A stretch of 64,000 nucleotides of DNA from Arbacia lixula (lineage: Eukaryota > Echinodermata > Echinoidea > Arbacioida > Arbaciidae), in the NCBI GenBank assembly GCA_963669155.1, contig OZ022588.1, forward strand, positions 5,464,991 to 5,528,990. The letters are read 5' to 3'. Positions 23,401-35,844 of this stretch are shown in pieces. Position numbers and translations under genes: made by a program. Each line of letters opens with the position of its first letter. Position 1 is the first letter of the stretch. The notes beneath the pieces were generated by a model. That model was not told where the DNA came from. It saw only the letters and a program-made list of their open reading frames with translations, and did no database searches.

Positions 23401-26400
23401 AGCATTGGTAGAGGCTGAGACACAGTAACATATGAAGGCCTTCATGATATTAGATAATTCCAGGGTTTGTCATATAAGATATAAGATATAAGTTATAAGA
23501 TTATATTTTTATGCCTCCGCCACGAAGTGGCCGGAGGCATTATGTTTTCGGGTTGTCCGTCCGTCCGTCCGTCCGTCCGTCCATCCGTACGTACGTCCGT
23601 CCGTCTGTACGTCCGTCCGTCCGTCCCGAATCCGTTTAGGCAATATCTTGAGAACTGTCAAGCAGATTTGCTTCAAACTTGGTACATGTATGTATTGCAT
23701 AAAACTAATGAAGTGTGTAAAATTGGGGTCAAATCTGATTGAGGTCAAAGGTCAAAGGTCAATGAACTTTGTAAAAATTGCCCAAAAATGACCTTTTCCA
23801 CAATAAATCCAAATCCAAGGATGCAATTCTCATTAAACATTATACAAATATGGATCACTACTTGAGGATAGACTGGTGATATTTTTGGTAAAATTCCTGA
23901 AGGTCAGAGGTCAAAGGTCAATGAAATTTGTGAAAAATTGTCAAAAATTGACCTTTTTCACAGTAAATCCAAATCCAAGGATGCAATTCTCATTAAACAT
24001 CGTACAATGATAGATCACTACTTGGGGATAGACTGGTGACATTTTTGGTAAAATTCCTGAAAGTTCAGAGGTCAAAGGTTAATGAACTTTGCCAAAATTG
24101 GCTAGAAATTGCCCCAAACTTAAATTTTTCACAATAAATCCAAATCCAATGGTGCAATTCCTACCAAACATAGTGAAACGAAGGATCATTACTTGGGGGT
24201 AGACTGGTGACATTGTTGGTGAAATTCCTGGAAGGTCAGAGGTCAAAGGTCAATGAACTTTTCAAAAATTGATATTTTTCACAATAAACCGAAATCCAAA
24301 TCCAATGTCACAATTCTAACTAAACATGGTACAGAGATGTATCACTTCATGGAGGTAGACTGGTGAAAGTTTAGGTAAAACTCCTGAGAGTTCAAAGGTC
24401 AAAAGTCAATGAACTCTGCCAAAAATTAGCTAAAAATTGCCCCCAAAGTGATAATTTCCAAAATATATCCAAATCCAATGGAGCAATGCCAACCTAACAT
24501 GGTGCAAAGATGGATCACTAGACTGATGACATTTTTGGTGAAATTTCTTAAAGGTCAGGGATCAAAGGTCAATGAACTTTGCCAAAATTGGCTAAAAATT
24601 GCCCCCAAATAGATATTTTTCACATTAAATCCAATACTAATGATTCAATTCAAACCAAACATAGTATAGAGATGTATCACTTCATGGAGGTAGACTGGTG
24701 AAGTTTGGGTAAAATTCCTGAAAGGTCAAAGGTCAATAAACTTCACCCAAAATTGGCTAATTTTAAACAAACTTGATGCAAGGATGGATTTAGACAGACT
24801 GGCTAGATTGGAAGTCAATGAACATTGCCAAACTTAGCTAAACTTGAAAAAAGAAAATGTGATACTTTCATTTCACATAGAAGCAATGGTACATTGCCCA
24901 CCAAACATACACATTTTCTGAGAATAGCAAAGAGGCGGAGGCATATTCATCGACTGCGTGGCAGTCGAATTGCTCTAGTTATTCACTACAGCTTTCTTTT
25001 CATCTCAATTAATCTTCCATATCAAAATCCCATTCTTGTATTTTGACGCAAATCTTTGTGTAGATGTTAACAATTACATAGACAATTAATACTTCCATGA
25101 ACATAAAGAAGTGTATAAAATATTAATTTCTCAGTGTTACACAGGTTTAAGAAAAAAAGGACATGTCATTTCACGCAAGCAAATATGAATTAGTGTAAGA
25201 TTGACATTAAAAACAAACAATATGAAATAACTTACTAGGAACTGTAAGATTGACATTAAAAATAAACAATGTGAAATAACTTACTAGGAGCTGTACAAGC
25301 TAATCGACCCCAAGTACCAGTGTGTTTGTTTCCATTTAAGTTTGTGTAGTGGATAGGTTGTGAAGGCAAGGTTTATTTTCTGACTGGTACTACTCCATGT
25401 ATCAGCAACTCTTCTAAGTCAATGTCATTCAAGTCGAGACGCATTGCTTCCGTTGAGACATGGCATGACTGCAGCCGGGATCTAGGTCGGTTTATCACCC
25501 ATATCAGGTGTCGGCTATGTTACGGGGCCCCCCTTAGGAATCCTTTGCAAAGAACAAAGGGCGAGTTCATGCACTCTGCTCCGATCCGGTTACAAAATGC
25601 CTTCTCCCACCATGGGCGGAATACCTACTCAACAGCCTTAACAATTGACACAATTACCCCGCACCCCACCAACCCCCCCCCCCCTGAAGGTCAAACATGC
25701 CTATAGCTATGGGTCAAGACTATCAGTTTTCACCCCGTCCTGGGCTGACTTTGCGATCGACACTGTCCACTGACGCTTCATGTATGTGTGTGATCTTTGA
25801 AAGCTATGGGGTATGAAAATACGTCTCACTCAATCTCACTTTCCCCTCACGGGTTTGAGCATCAGAGATAGGTAGCTGTAAATACCACTCCACCTGTTGT
25901 GATCACCTCGGTAGAAAGACTGAGCTTTGGGCAGATCCTCATACTATACTTGCTTGATACATTTTAACACACTCAATACCAAGCAATGAAAGCTCCATTA
26001 CTTTGTTACATATATGTGTGCCTGTGGGACTGAGGAAGTTAAACACTGTCACTTGTTCATAATGTCAACAATATCTGTCTCTCTGGGTTTTTTTCTCATG
26101 TTTTTTTTTTTAATTTAAGAATCAGATTGTAATATTTCTCTGTTGAATTTAGTATTTCCCCATTTTCATGACATTTATTTGTTATCTATATAAAGCAAGC
26201 ACACCCTTTTCCCTTTACATGTACTGGTATGTACTTGAAGCTGACGGTTAATTTTTATGTCATATAATTTTGAAATAGAAAGCAAATCAGTGATTGGGTT
26301 GATGATATAACCGGCCTTAGTATCATTCTGTTGATTAGATGTGCATATTTGTGGATTGGTGGATTGCCATTTTCCAATCTTTATTTTTATTTTTTTTGCC

Positions 26401-28612
26401 TATCGAGGCAACTTTCTGGTAATGTTTTAAGATGTTTCTTCACTTTCTTTGTCTTCACCTATCTAATCAAAGGTTAAAGGCTTACTGCTCGCAGGGCACC
26501 GACCAGATCAAAGTTTTCATGAAGGAGGAAAATTGCCCAGCAAACTGTAGCAGGTATGTGTGTGTGTGTGTCTGTGTGTGTGTGTGTATTCATTCATATT
26601 CAAACTTACCATAGAATACACAGTTTTTTTATCTATCCCCTCTACGTCATAATGCAATATTTCATTTAAAAGTAAGGTTCAGTTTGTCAATGGTGATGTG
26701 CCTTTTGCAATACTATTATAGTACAATTCATTTTGCTGCTTATGCAAAACATTTTACATAAAGCTCCACATTTATTGGTGTTGATATTCAATGGTAACTA
26801 TCAATAAACCGGCCAATGAGCTCTGAGCTTTCTTGCTGTTGCCGTGGAAGTAGTAATCGGTCATTAGTTACAATAATTGCAAATCTGGCCCAGCTCTTCA
26901 TTTCTATCCTAGTTTAATTGAGCCAAATTATCATTGTGTCTGTATTCCTCAGGTTTCATTGCCTCGACCTCAACACCTCGCTGGCCGACAACCTGAGGGG
27001 AAAGACCGTTGTCGAGTATCCCACAATGCATGTTGTTCTGCAGCAACATGCTTCCAAATACCTACAGCACGACCATGGTGAGTACAACCGCTAAGGAGCA
27101 TGGTAGGAGATGAAACTTTATTGTGGGGGAGACTGCTTTTCAAGTGTAATGTTATTAAATATTTAAAGCATGACCCTGTGACCAATAATCAAGCTAAGGA
27201 GCAGGGTAGGGGTATGAACAGTATTTGGGAGGGCTATTTTTGAAGCGTAAAATCATGAAATACTTTAAAGGGTTACTAAATTAGAAAAATAAGTTTCTAA
27301 TAATCTATGTGAAATTCTCCACTTAAAAAGAATATCACATTTGTTTGTGGCAAAAAAGTCTTATTTTGATAAAAATTTGAAAAAACACACGCCTCCAGTG
27401 ACGTATGAGAAGTCAAAATTACACAGATTGTATGGAAGTCAACAATAGACCATTTTCGTAATGTATTCACAACTTTCCCCCTAACTGCGTAGTAACGCGT
27501 TATTGCATCACCTGTATCTTGTCATTCAGATTCAGTTGATGGAATGCACTTTGAATCTATTAGTTGTTGCTACTCAGACAAACCTCGGACAAGCTTTGGG
27601 GTTCCCATTAGTAATGTATTGTTTGAATGGCGTGAATAAAAAATTTTCTTTACGCCGTTGGCATTTATGGCATTTTGACTTCTCATACATCACTTGGGCA
27701 AATTAATGTGAAATTCGTTTTTTGTGGATAAGTTTACATAGATTAGTGGGAACTAATTTTTCTAATTTAGTAAACCTTTAATTGTTATATCACCATGGTG
27801 AATACAGCAAGTAAGCTAAGGAGCAGGGGGGGAGGTTGCATTTTATGGGGGCTACTTTCAAGCCTAATGTCTCGCATTACGTTTTAAGCTGATATGTTCT
27901 AAAGAGACGAAAGAGTCCAGTCATCCATCCATGCATCTGCTACTCCGATGTTTCAGCTTTCAGTCATGATTAGATTTTGGGCTACGTGAACCCTGGTCGT
28001 GAATTACAGTAATCAAAAGTGTGGCTAAATTGCACCCTATATAGCCTATCATCTATTGTCCGTACAGCAGATTATGCAAGAGTTGCGCTGCTCAGTATCT
28101 GAGTGGAAAAATCAAGCCTGCAAATGTGCGGGCTCAGTTAAAGATTCATGAAACCTTACTAAGCATAGTTAGTTGCTAAAGCACATTCAGCTGCATACAT
28201 TTTTAGTAACTAACTAGGCTAGTAAGCTTTCATGAATATGGCCCCAGATTAATAGTATTCTAACTAACATTTTTAGTAACTTACTAGGCTAGTAAGCTTT
28301 CATGAATATGGCCCCAGATTAATAGTATTCTAACTAACATTTTTAGTAACTTACTAGGCTAGTAAGCTTTCATGAATATGGCCCCAGGTTAATAGTATTC
28401 CACTGGCCCAGTTTTTGCATCAGTAATGTACATAGTACCCGTAGAGGCTTAAAAGTAGTTAATATTCCATGATCCATCTTTCAGATGACGATTGTGCTGC
28501 AGCTGAGACCACAGAGGGCAGCACTGATCCTGCAGCAGCGGCTAACCAGAGGGTGGAGGAAGGAGCAGAGGAAAGCTGTTGCCAGACGCCAGCAGTCCTC
28601 ACAGAATCATGA
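17407..28612 (+). CDS. ZNHIT6: ZNHIT6 / BCD1, box C/D snoRNA protein 1 (complete, 10 exons)
   Basis: BCD1 is a nuclear factor that helps assemble box C/D snoRNPs, which guide rRNA 2'-O-methylation. Coding exons: 17407-17447, 17654-17722, 19618-19724, 20419-20504, 21517-21620, 22388-22456, 22963-23043, 26473-26553, 26953-27077, 28485-28612. All junctions are GT-AG and phases agree, giving 296 aa. Residues 16-50 are a zf-HIT finger: ligands C16, C19, C28, C31, C36, C40, H44, C50 (CEIC, CPRC, CVKKHK). The BCD1 region follows: [42 protein letters not shown] and [11 protein letters not shown], each in family order. The C-terminus is an acidic, Ala/Glu-rich tail of about 42 residues. The start at 17407 (AAATGG context) is the first ATG joining in phase to the finger. 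Human ZNHIT6 is longer (about 470 aa), mainly in its N-terminal part. An additional non-coding first exon is possible. Confidence 0.93.
17834..18906. mobile_element. possible 1.07-kb non-autonomous transposon in ZNHIT6 intron 2
   Basis: GGGACGCCCA at 17834 is inverted as TGGGCGTCCC ending at 18906, and a TA dinucleotide flanks each end (17832-17833 and 18907-18908). The interior is unusually rich in GC and CpG for the window (18300-18680) and has no recognised protein. Short TIRs plus TA fit a DNA transposon derivative, but a 10-bp match could be chance. Confidence 0.35.
17848..17861 (+). promoter_or_regulatory. CTCF-like motif, plus orientation
   Basis: TCACTAGATGGCGC matches the CTCF core (CCASYAGRKGGCRS) at all but the first base. 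It lies in ZNHIT6 intron 2, just inside the left end of the putative transposon. Confidence 0.4.
19144..19157 (-). promoter_or_regulatory. CTCF-like motif, minus orientation
   Basis: On the minus strand the sequence reads CCAGTAGAGGGCGG, a full match to the CTCF core consensus. It faces the plus-strand match about 1.3 kb upstream in the same ZNHIT6 intron. Confidence 0.45.
20657..20887. mobile_element. foldback MITE, family A, copy 2
   Basis: Inside ZNHIT6 intron 4. Left end CACTACAGCTCAAAGGAATT and the inverted right end, with TA on both sides. The inner arms share ACTGGACAAAATATACCAC with the other copies. It starts 153 bp downstream of exon 4. Confidence 0.88.
21228..21440. repeat. family B fragment, reverse orientation
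   Basis: Blocks in ZNHIT6 intron 4 match family B on the minus strand: TAATTACCCAAAAGCTGGTT, AATAGATTCTTAGTGCATTCC and ATTAAAATTAAATCAC...ATACAGATGAATG. Arms are absent. Non-coding. Confidence 0.55.
23511..24978 (+). mobile_element. Helitron2/HINE-like element, copy 1, in ZNHIT6 intron 7
   Basis: The 5' end is a hairpin (ATGCCTCCGCCAC, loop, GTGGCCGGAGGCAT). A TCCG microsatellite (about 23555-23628) follows, then about seven tandem units of 153-172 bp, each starting near a GGTCAAAGGTCAATGAAC block. The 3' end has GGCGGAGGCAT (complementary to the 5' end), a hairpin CGACTGC-GTG-GCAGTCG, and CTAG followed by T. A hairpin about ten bases before a CTAG end is the Helitron signature; short subterminal inverted repeats and a tandem core fit the Helitron2-derived HINE (also pearl/CvA-like) type. 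No Rep/helicase frame, so it is non-autonomous. The classification is inferred. Confidence 0.75.
26554..26588 (+). repeat. (GT)n tract fused to the ZNHIT6 exon 8 donor
   Basis: The donor GTATGTG runs straight into (TG)n, so UG repeats occupy the first 30 or so bases of intron 8 in the pre-mRNA. UG repeats bind CELF proteins and TDP-43. The exon upstream (81 nt) can be skipped without changing frame. Confidence 0.8.
27265..27781. mobile_element. family B element, most complete copy, TTAA ends
   Basis: Lies in ZNHIT6 intron 9. Ends are TTAAAGGGTTACTAAATTAG and, inverted, CTAATTTAGTAAACCTTTAA, with TTAA at both extremes. The arms contain AATCTATGTGAAATTC, GCCTCCAGTGACG and the AGAAGTCAAAAT block and its inverse. 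The core carries ACAACTTTCCCCCTAACTGC, CACTTTGAATCTATTAG and GACAAACCTCGGACAAGCTT. No transposase frame. Partial copies are at 3495, 11510, 12166 and 21228. Confidence 0.75.
28144..28400. repeat. 70-bp tandem repeat x 3 with an inverted half, ZNHIT6 intron 9
   Basis: TTTTTAGTAAC starts at about 28200, 28270 and 28340, and each unit continues through CTAGTAAGCTTTCATGAATATGGCCCC. Just upstream (about 28144-28178) the inverse, ATTCATGAAACCTTACTAAGC then TTAGTTGCTAAA, completes a foldback. It ends 85 bp before the last coding exon. Probably a foldback element with one amplified arm. Confidence 0.85.
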
Positions 28613-29349
28613 GGGAGGACAATAGCGTCTATCAGAACGTGGTTGCAGGGAGGAAGAATTACCTACCGCATTGCGAAGAGAATCGACGGCCAGAAAGGAG
28701 TGACATGCACCTGACAGGACTTTTAAAGTGGACAGAGAGGGGAACGGGAAATGAAGAGCTCATGTCAGAAGATGGACTTACCATGGTTACAGAGAGAACC
28801 TTCTGTTAGAAAGGAGTAAAACAATGAGACAATGAAGTGTTCTCATCAGAACTGAGTGGGAATCAGGAAAGAGATGGATGGAGAGATGCGGTGTTCCCAT
28901 AAGATGAAGATCGCATCGCCATGGATGCTGCACCTCTCGGCAACGATGATTGTATGTGGTGAAAATTCACGCTCGATTATGATGAAACTCAATATGAAAA
29001 TGCGATAGAGATGTAATTGACTAATTTTTTCCATAGAATTTGAATTAAAACAGTGTTTGGGATCATGCGAGTTGCTTTGAGTTGCAATTGATCGCAACTT
29101 GACTAATAATCGATATCAATCTGTGGATTCGAGGTAGAGTATCGGACTTACGAACAATTCAGATCAAACATAATTCTTTATGAGATGGGGGCCCTGCATC
29201 ACAAAGAGTTGCAACAGAATGATAAATGATAGATCATTGGTCAATTTGTATCATAAAGAAGCTGCTATAGGTATTGATCATGTCTTGTAGGGATCCTCTC
29301 TAACTATATGATTGATTGCAACAATAAACATCGATCAGCAATTGCAATT

Positions 29350-29428
29350 GCAATGGTAACTACCGTGGCAACAACCGATGAGCTGCCATTAATGTACCTG
29401 TTGCCATAGTAGTTACTATTGATGGTAA
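29350..29428. repeat. about 79-bp hairpin related to 3907-3990
   Basis: Left half GCAATGGTAACTACCGTGGC pairs with right half TTGCCATAGTAGTTACTATT. Sequence and layout are homologous to the hairpin at 3907-3990, with substitutions in both arms. Lies in or near the ZNHIT6 3' UTR. Confidence 0.55.
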
Positions 29429-30699
29429 GTTCCAATAATTGAAAACCTATATGCAACATGGCCATGGTTAGGTTGGTGAAGAGCTGATATCATCGTTTAC
29501 TTAAAATTACTTGCATTTAAATCTTTATTGTACAACAAATGACTGTTTTCACCAGTAGTATTGCACACACTATCCATTGAGCAGTAATAAGCCCGTTTGT
29601 AGTTGCAATCTGCTCATGATCAGATTAATGCTGGTAGGAAATGAACTCATGTCAATGGCAATACTCACAGAGTAAAATGGAAATTAATTGGAAAGTCGAC
29701 CACATTTCAACTTATTGGCATGCAGATATGGTAACAGCTATTCAGCTCAGAGAAGGTAGTGAAAGAACATTCCACCATCTGCACATGATTCTATTGGTTG
29801 AGGCACACTGTAAAATGTCTTTACATCCATTATAAGACACAGCTTCATGCATAAATCCTAGTCTGCAGTCTAGTAGTATTCGTTCAGTGGATTGTCCAAC
29901 CATGGAACAATGAATTGGTCTATTCATCTGGCAAACAAAGGGTTTAAGAAATGAACTGTAGAGGCAAAGTGCAAAGGAGGATGTTATGCATGATATGTTT
30001 GAATCTCACGTTACTGTTCAGTTTGATATTTATCAAATTGGTCCCATACATTGTTCTTGTGGCTCATACTCTTATTTTATGGAATTGGTTGCAAGAAGGA
30101 TACATTATGTATTATGAGTTCTAACAGGTATTACATGTAAGACATTACATCAGATTATTTGTACTCTGAAGATATAATGATGAAAGAAATATTTGTTAAT
30201 CAAAGCAACTGAGATGTAAACATATTGAATCCATATTGATTTATTTGATATAAACCTATAATGTATCTACATGACCAGTATTAACATAAAACTCCTACAA
30301 AATGTACCTGACTATATGTATGTGTGTTATGCTTTAGATATTTAAAAGAGAATAAATTGCTTAGATATGTATGAAAATCGTAAAAGTTGTGTTTTTAAAT
30401 CCCCACGGACCAACGCAGCTCCATTGTTCCGTGGATGAACTCTTATTAGCTGTCAGCTCATGATCAAGTGTGTAGACATGGGAACTTGACAACTGTGAAC
30501 TTGTTCACAATCAAAAAGCAATATAATGCCCAAAATATCATCTTGGGACATATAACAGAGGCAGTTCAAGATTTAAGGGCTGGCAAGTTTGACTTTAAAA
30601 CACTTATTTATGTTTGTTAAATTTTCCCAAAGTGTTCATAAAGCTTCACTGATTTGTCACTTTTTGATACTCGGAATTTCATCAACTTTCAGACATATT

Positions 30700-30999
30700 T
30701 AGAGACAGGGGGGGGGGGGGTACAGAGAGTGGTATAAACAGAGACGGGACACAAAATGAGAGGGGGAGTGGGAAGGGGGGAGGGGAGAGGGTAATACAAA
30801 GTGAGATGGAAGGAGGAAATGAAAATGAAAAGGTGGTTGGAAAGGGAAGGGAGGGAGATAACGAAAGGGGGTAGGTTGGTCGATGCGTGATTGAGGGAGA
30901 AAAGAAAGGTAGGAAGGGAGAGAAGAAAGGAAAAACTGGGAGAGTGGTAGAGAGAATGGAAGAGAAAAAGAGAGAATGCAAGATGGAGGGAGAGATAGA

Positions 31000-31053
<54 letters not shown>

Positions 31054-31065
31054 GAGAGAATAAGA
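30700..31065. repeat. GA-rich tract with pure (GA)n core
   Basis: A G run at about 30710 is followed by purine-rich sequence and a nearly pure (GA)n core at about 30996-31058. The long Ser/Leu/Pro open frames on the minus strand are repeat artefacts. Confidence 0.93.
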
Positions 31066-34000
31066 AAAAGTATTGTTATGAGGAGGTTCTCGCAATTCTC
31101 GCCACACCATCGCATACAAGTATTAGGGGATTCGGGTCTTGGTTCCAATGATAACAATTATCAGAGGCCTTATTTTTAATTTCAAGCAATATCTTATGGG
31201 AAGAACTCTTTCCAAATACAGCCTTAATAAAGCCATCGACGCTCTGTCCCTTTCTATCTTTCTCCTATAATCTTCCTCACACGTCTACCCCCCCCCCCTC
31301 TCTCTCTCTCTCTCTCCCTCCCTTGTCCCTACTTACTCCGCAAAGATATCCCTTTCTGTCTTACTATGAAGTGCTGGAGTACGTGTAACACTCGTTTCCG
31401 TTAGCCTAAAAAACAAATGTCCTTGACTCAAGGAGTCTTGGGGGAAAAGCAGTCTGCAACCTATGAAATCTGGTCGCCTAGCTTCCCTCGTGAGGACGCG
31501 AGATTGACATAACGGGAATCCGGCCGTCTCACGTAGCCACGACAGATAGTCAATTGATATTCAAAGTGAATTTAAGAGCAGCAATCACCAGACGAAGAAC
31601 GTGGAAAAGAAGGAGAAATCTGGCATTCTTCTGATTTCAGTCACTACTTAATACGTTCCACGTCCGTGAACTTTTAAAGATAGTCACAAGCCGGTAATTT
31701 TGCAACAAATAAAATATGAGCTACCTTTGGGAAAACGTGTCTGTGAGTCAGCATGTGAATAGTTTACGATGACAACTGAAAAGGGATAAAAGGTTGCAAA
31801 GTCATGTTTCAATAATAGAGAGCTAAGATTGGTCGACAGGAATGTGACTGGCATCTGATGTTAAAATAAGATGCATACGCAATTCATTACGTCATGTCCA
31901 GTTGCAGTCGTGGTAAACTTAACCTCTTTAATGATAATCCTTCGTTTACCCGATACTCGTCAGTTGCTTCATAGTCTTTGTTCAATGTATTAAACAAATG
32001 TTCGGCCCTTTTTGAACAATAATTTTTGAAAAGTTGCAACACGAATCAAGTTGAAATTTAAACATCATACAGTCGGAGGATGTCACAACTTTTATGAGCA
32101 GGTTGATATTTTTTCCTACAAGAAATATGTCTTTACACTTCCCACCGAATCCTTTTCCCTTAACAAACCATCCTCTTGTTTTATCCCGGCCTTCCGTGTT
32201 CTCCAACTACCATGTCCTCATTTTCAAAGAAAAGACTCGTTCAGATCGAGTCAGTCACTTCACCTCCATCCGTGGCACAGAATCGAAAGATAAGATGAAC
32301 AAAACGAGGGAATTCAAGGAGATAAAACGAGAACAGGAATCGACACTGCTTCATTCTGAAGAGCACAAGATGCGTCTTAATTTACCTGGATACTTTATAC
32401 ACCGACCAAATTGTTCTTCCCCGCCCGATTTTTTCCCGCGTAGCCTACTTGACTTGTCTTACTTCCTTCTTCAGTGTGATCGCGATCTTCTTATGTAGTC
32501 ATGACAACGAAGATACTTATTATCATTCCTAATTGACAGTAGCTCGTGAATGAGAGTAAAGTGATTGACCTGTATTCACATATGTGGTTTAAGTTAACAC
32601 ATGTTCTAAACCTTTGTGGGACGCCAAATATAACAACATGAAACAATGATTCAATACAACTGATTTTGTCCTCGGATATTGAGTTTGTCCACATAAAAAT
32701 AACAGAGAACGACCCACTGTTGTGATTCTGTGATGAAAATCAATGATTTTACGACAGCATGAGATTATCTATTTGCGAAATAGCACCTTACACACACATA
32801 ATGCACACAGCCGCCCCCCCCCCCACCTCTCATACGTTTCACTCACTTACCTTCTTACATCCCCATCTCTCTTTCCATTCTCCCTCTCAGTTTCGTTTTC
32901 CTCCCTCTCTCTCAGCCATCAATCACCGGTTTAATTTCACACAAATTATCAAACAGCCGCATCAAGCAAACTCCAACCAAAAATAAATAAAGCAAGTCGC
33001 ACACGAAGCCATACTTATACAAAGTAATACATCAGTTTTTATTTTGCGATACGCCGTTGTCTGCATTCTTTTGCAAATAACCACACATGCAAAATAATTT
33101 TCATACAGCATTGAATCATGTTTAACGCAACTATTCACAATATACACAGTATTCGTCGATTTAAACTCTTATACAAAAATACGCATTTTTTCAGGCAATT
33201 ACTACATCTCCATAACAACTGTGTAGACCGTACTGTTAAGCACAAAACCCACACAGGGGCTTACACCATGTAAACGTCAATAAAAAAAAAATAACGGAGC
33301 AACATCTTGCACACAACCTACAACAACGCTTTTGTCAGTGAACACATTCTCTCACGGTAAACTTTGTGAACGAGACAGTACAAAAGAAAAGGTGATATCC
33401 AATCCAATCAACTCGCGTATAATCGGACAGAACAGCAAAAATATGACGTGTCTGAGAGGAAAGGGCTTTCAATAGTTTGGAATTACCACGACTGTTACTG
33501 TGACTGGCAGCTGGTCTACAATACATACTGTACGCGATTCCATCACTTCCACTTTTACAATACGACAGATTACACGTCAGTCACAGTCAAACTGTCTATT
33601 ATTGACTAAGAGTTGCTCGACGTACAAAACAATTCTTGAAGCGGCTCAATGTCCCGATATTAATACATGTAGTAATAAAAGTAATAAAGGGGCATAATTG
33701 TGCAAAGTCATTCATGTTCAGGTTATTATGGGAACTTGTCGATGTGAGGTAATGAATCTGCGTGTATCATGGCGTAGAATTTAAGCCGGGCGCTAAAATG
33801 TATCTTAAAATGTATCTCTTTTAAATGTACTACAAAAATTAATTTGCCTTCTAAAAATTTCCGCGTACTAGTTATTATAACATACGGCATTGGCTAAAAG
33901 GGAGTATTCTAAATTAAACTTAGTGTTTTTATCTTAACAGTCGGTCAAGATAGTACAGGGAGTTACTTTTTATTTTCCTTAAAGGGAAGGGAATGTATTG

Positions 34001-35844
34001 TTCCTTCCTGAAAAATCATACATATACATGATATCATCTGGTTTTCGAACCAGGTTTAGCTCGATGGTCCCGCGGGCGGTGTTTTCTTTTTCTTTTTACA
34101 GATATTTTTTGTATTATTTACTCTCAAATCCATTGAACAAATCATTCTTAATTAAACTTGATACACTGTACATTGATATAAGCTATAGTATAGCTACATT
34201 AGCTATCGATATTGATGACGTCATTAAAGCGATCGCTCCCAAAAATCGCGTCACCGCTGTGACCAGGGATTAAAATGAATACGACTGCGATTGAGATTTA
34301 GTCTTCTCGCATGTATAGCCACAATATTTGATCATGCATCTGTGGTCATTTTCAGAAAGTGAACTTGAGTCGTTGGCGTGATTCCTCTGCTTCATGAAAT
34401 ATAGCTTCATGAATATTCATCTGCATTGCCCTGCGTATATACAAGTAATGTACATGTTTATGAATGCTTCTGTTTTACATACATAATGATAACGTTTCCA
34501 TGTCTTGTGGAGTTTGTAGATTTGTTTGATTAATTCAAAGGGGAAAGGAGCAACCAGTGTTAAATGAGTCAATGTTGCTATTTTATAGCTGTGACATCCC
34601 TTTCCCACCCTGTTAATGCATGGGTGCTGTAGTTGGGAGATGGAAATAGGAAGAATGATAGATAAAAAGAAATGACTGAAGGATGAGAGCATGCAGTATC
34701 AAAATGCATGTATGAATGTTCTGTTGGCCACTTGTTACGTTTCCCACATGTAACGTGTCACAGGCATTTATGTCTGTGCTCATACCAAATCCACCCCACA
34801 CCGCGCCGGTAGATCATTTTGTTGTCCATTTTGGACATTGTATTATAGCTTTGAACTGCTCCAATATGCATGGAAATGCTTTATTACATATACTTTAAAA
34901 AAATCAAGTCCAACACCCAACATTTCTTGTTGAGACAGCAATTGCTTTTCTCATCCCACTTCGTTACACGTCCGCAGTTTATTTGTTTTGGGGAAAATGA
35001 TATTGGAGTTTCTGACCTGCTCATGTATACTGGTCTGTGTATTTATCTTTCTACGCAGCAGAATCATACAAACAATGAGACCAACAAATTAACATACATG
35101 TAGACAAACACTTTTATTTTGTTGGTACAAAAATATAATCCTTCTCATCCCTCGACAAATGTTCGCTAGAAACATAAACCTCACAATTCAACAAATTCAC
35201 ATACTATTTTCACGAATCAACCTTGTATGAACATTTCAAATGAATTTGCAATAATCTTGTGAACTTTAAATCTTTGGCACATTTTCTCCTGTATTTAAAT
35301 TTTTCAATAATTCTATATTGACATTCAGGAATAATTCAACATTTTCCAACTTAAATATCTGAATTTCTAAATATTCTTGCAGTTGATAGTCATGACAATT
35401 AATCACTATTCATCTGAATTTTAAAGTTAAAGTTGATAATCTAACTGCATTTCTAAACCTGACATTACTTCCAGTGAATGCATGATTAATTTAAAGTGTA
35501 AATCAAGGAATCATGCAACAGATGTTGCCACTCCCCCCCCCCCCATCACTTTTTTTTTTTTTTAGAGCAGAAGCCATTCCTAACGCTCTAATTGCATTAT
35601 AATAATTTGACCTCCTTTTAATGTTTGCGATCAAAATCTCAATGTGATCATAATATTTTGAAGTATTTTAGGCAAGAATTAAAAGAAGGGAAAAATAAGA
35701 CCACCAATATATCTCTATGTCAAAGGAATAAATCTCTTAAGCCGATTTTCAGTCGGCAAGTAGCACCATTACCTTAGAAGACGACGTCCTGTGTGCACTG
35801 CAGTCACCAGCTGGAATATAATCACGATATCATGATCAGAACAG

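Noticed and set aside
23511-24978. Tandem repeats read as a CRISPR-like array
   Set aside because: The units are directly adjacent, diverged and without unique spacers, in a spliced eukaryotic gene; transposon core repeats explain them.
30682-31157. Minus-strand open frames of 145-152 aa rich in Ser, Leu and Pro
   Set aside because: Driven by the GA tract; composition is low-complexity throughout.
32094-32498. 134-aa plus-strand open frame in the ZNHIT6-PPP1R10 gap
   Set aside because: No domain and no splice support; several frames of similar size overlap on both strands.
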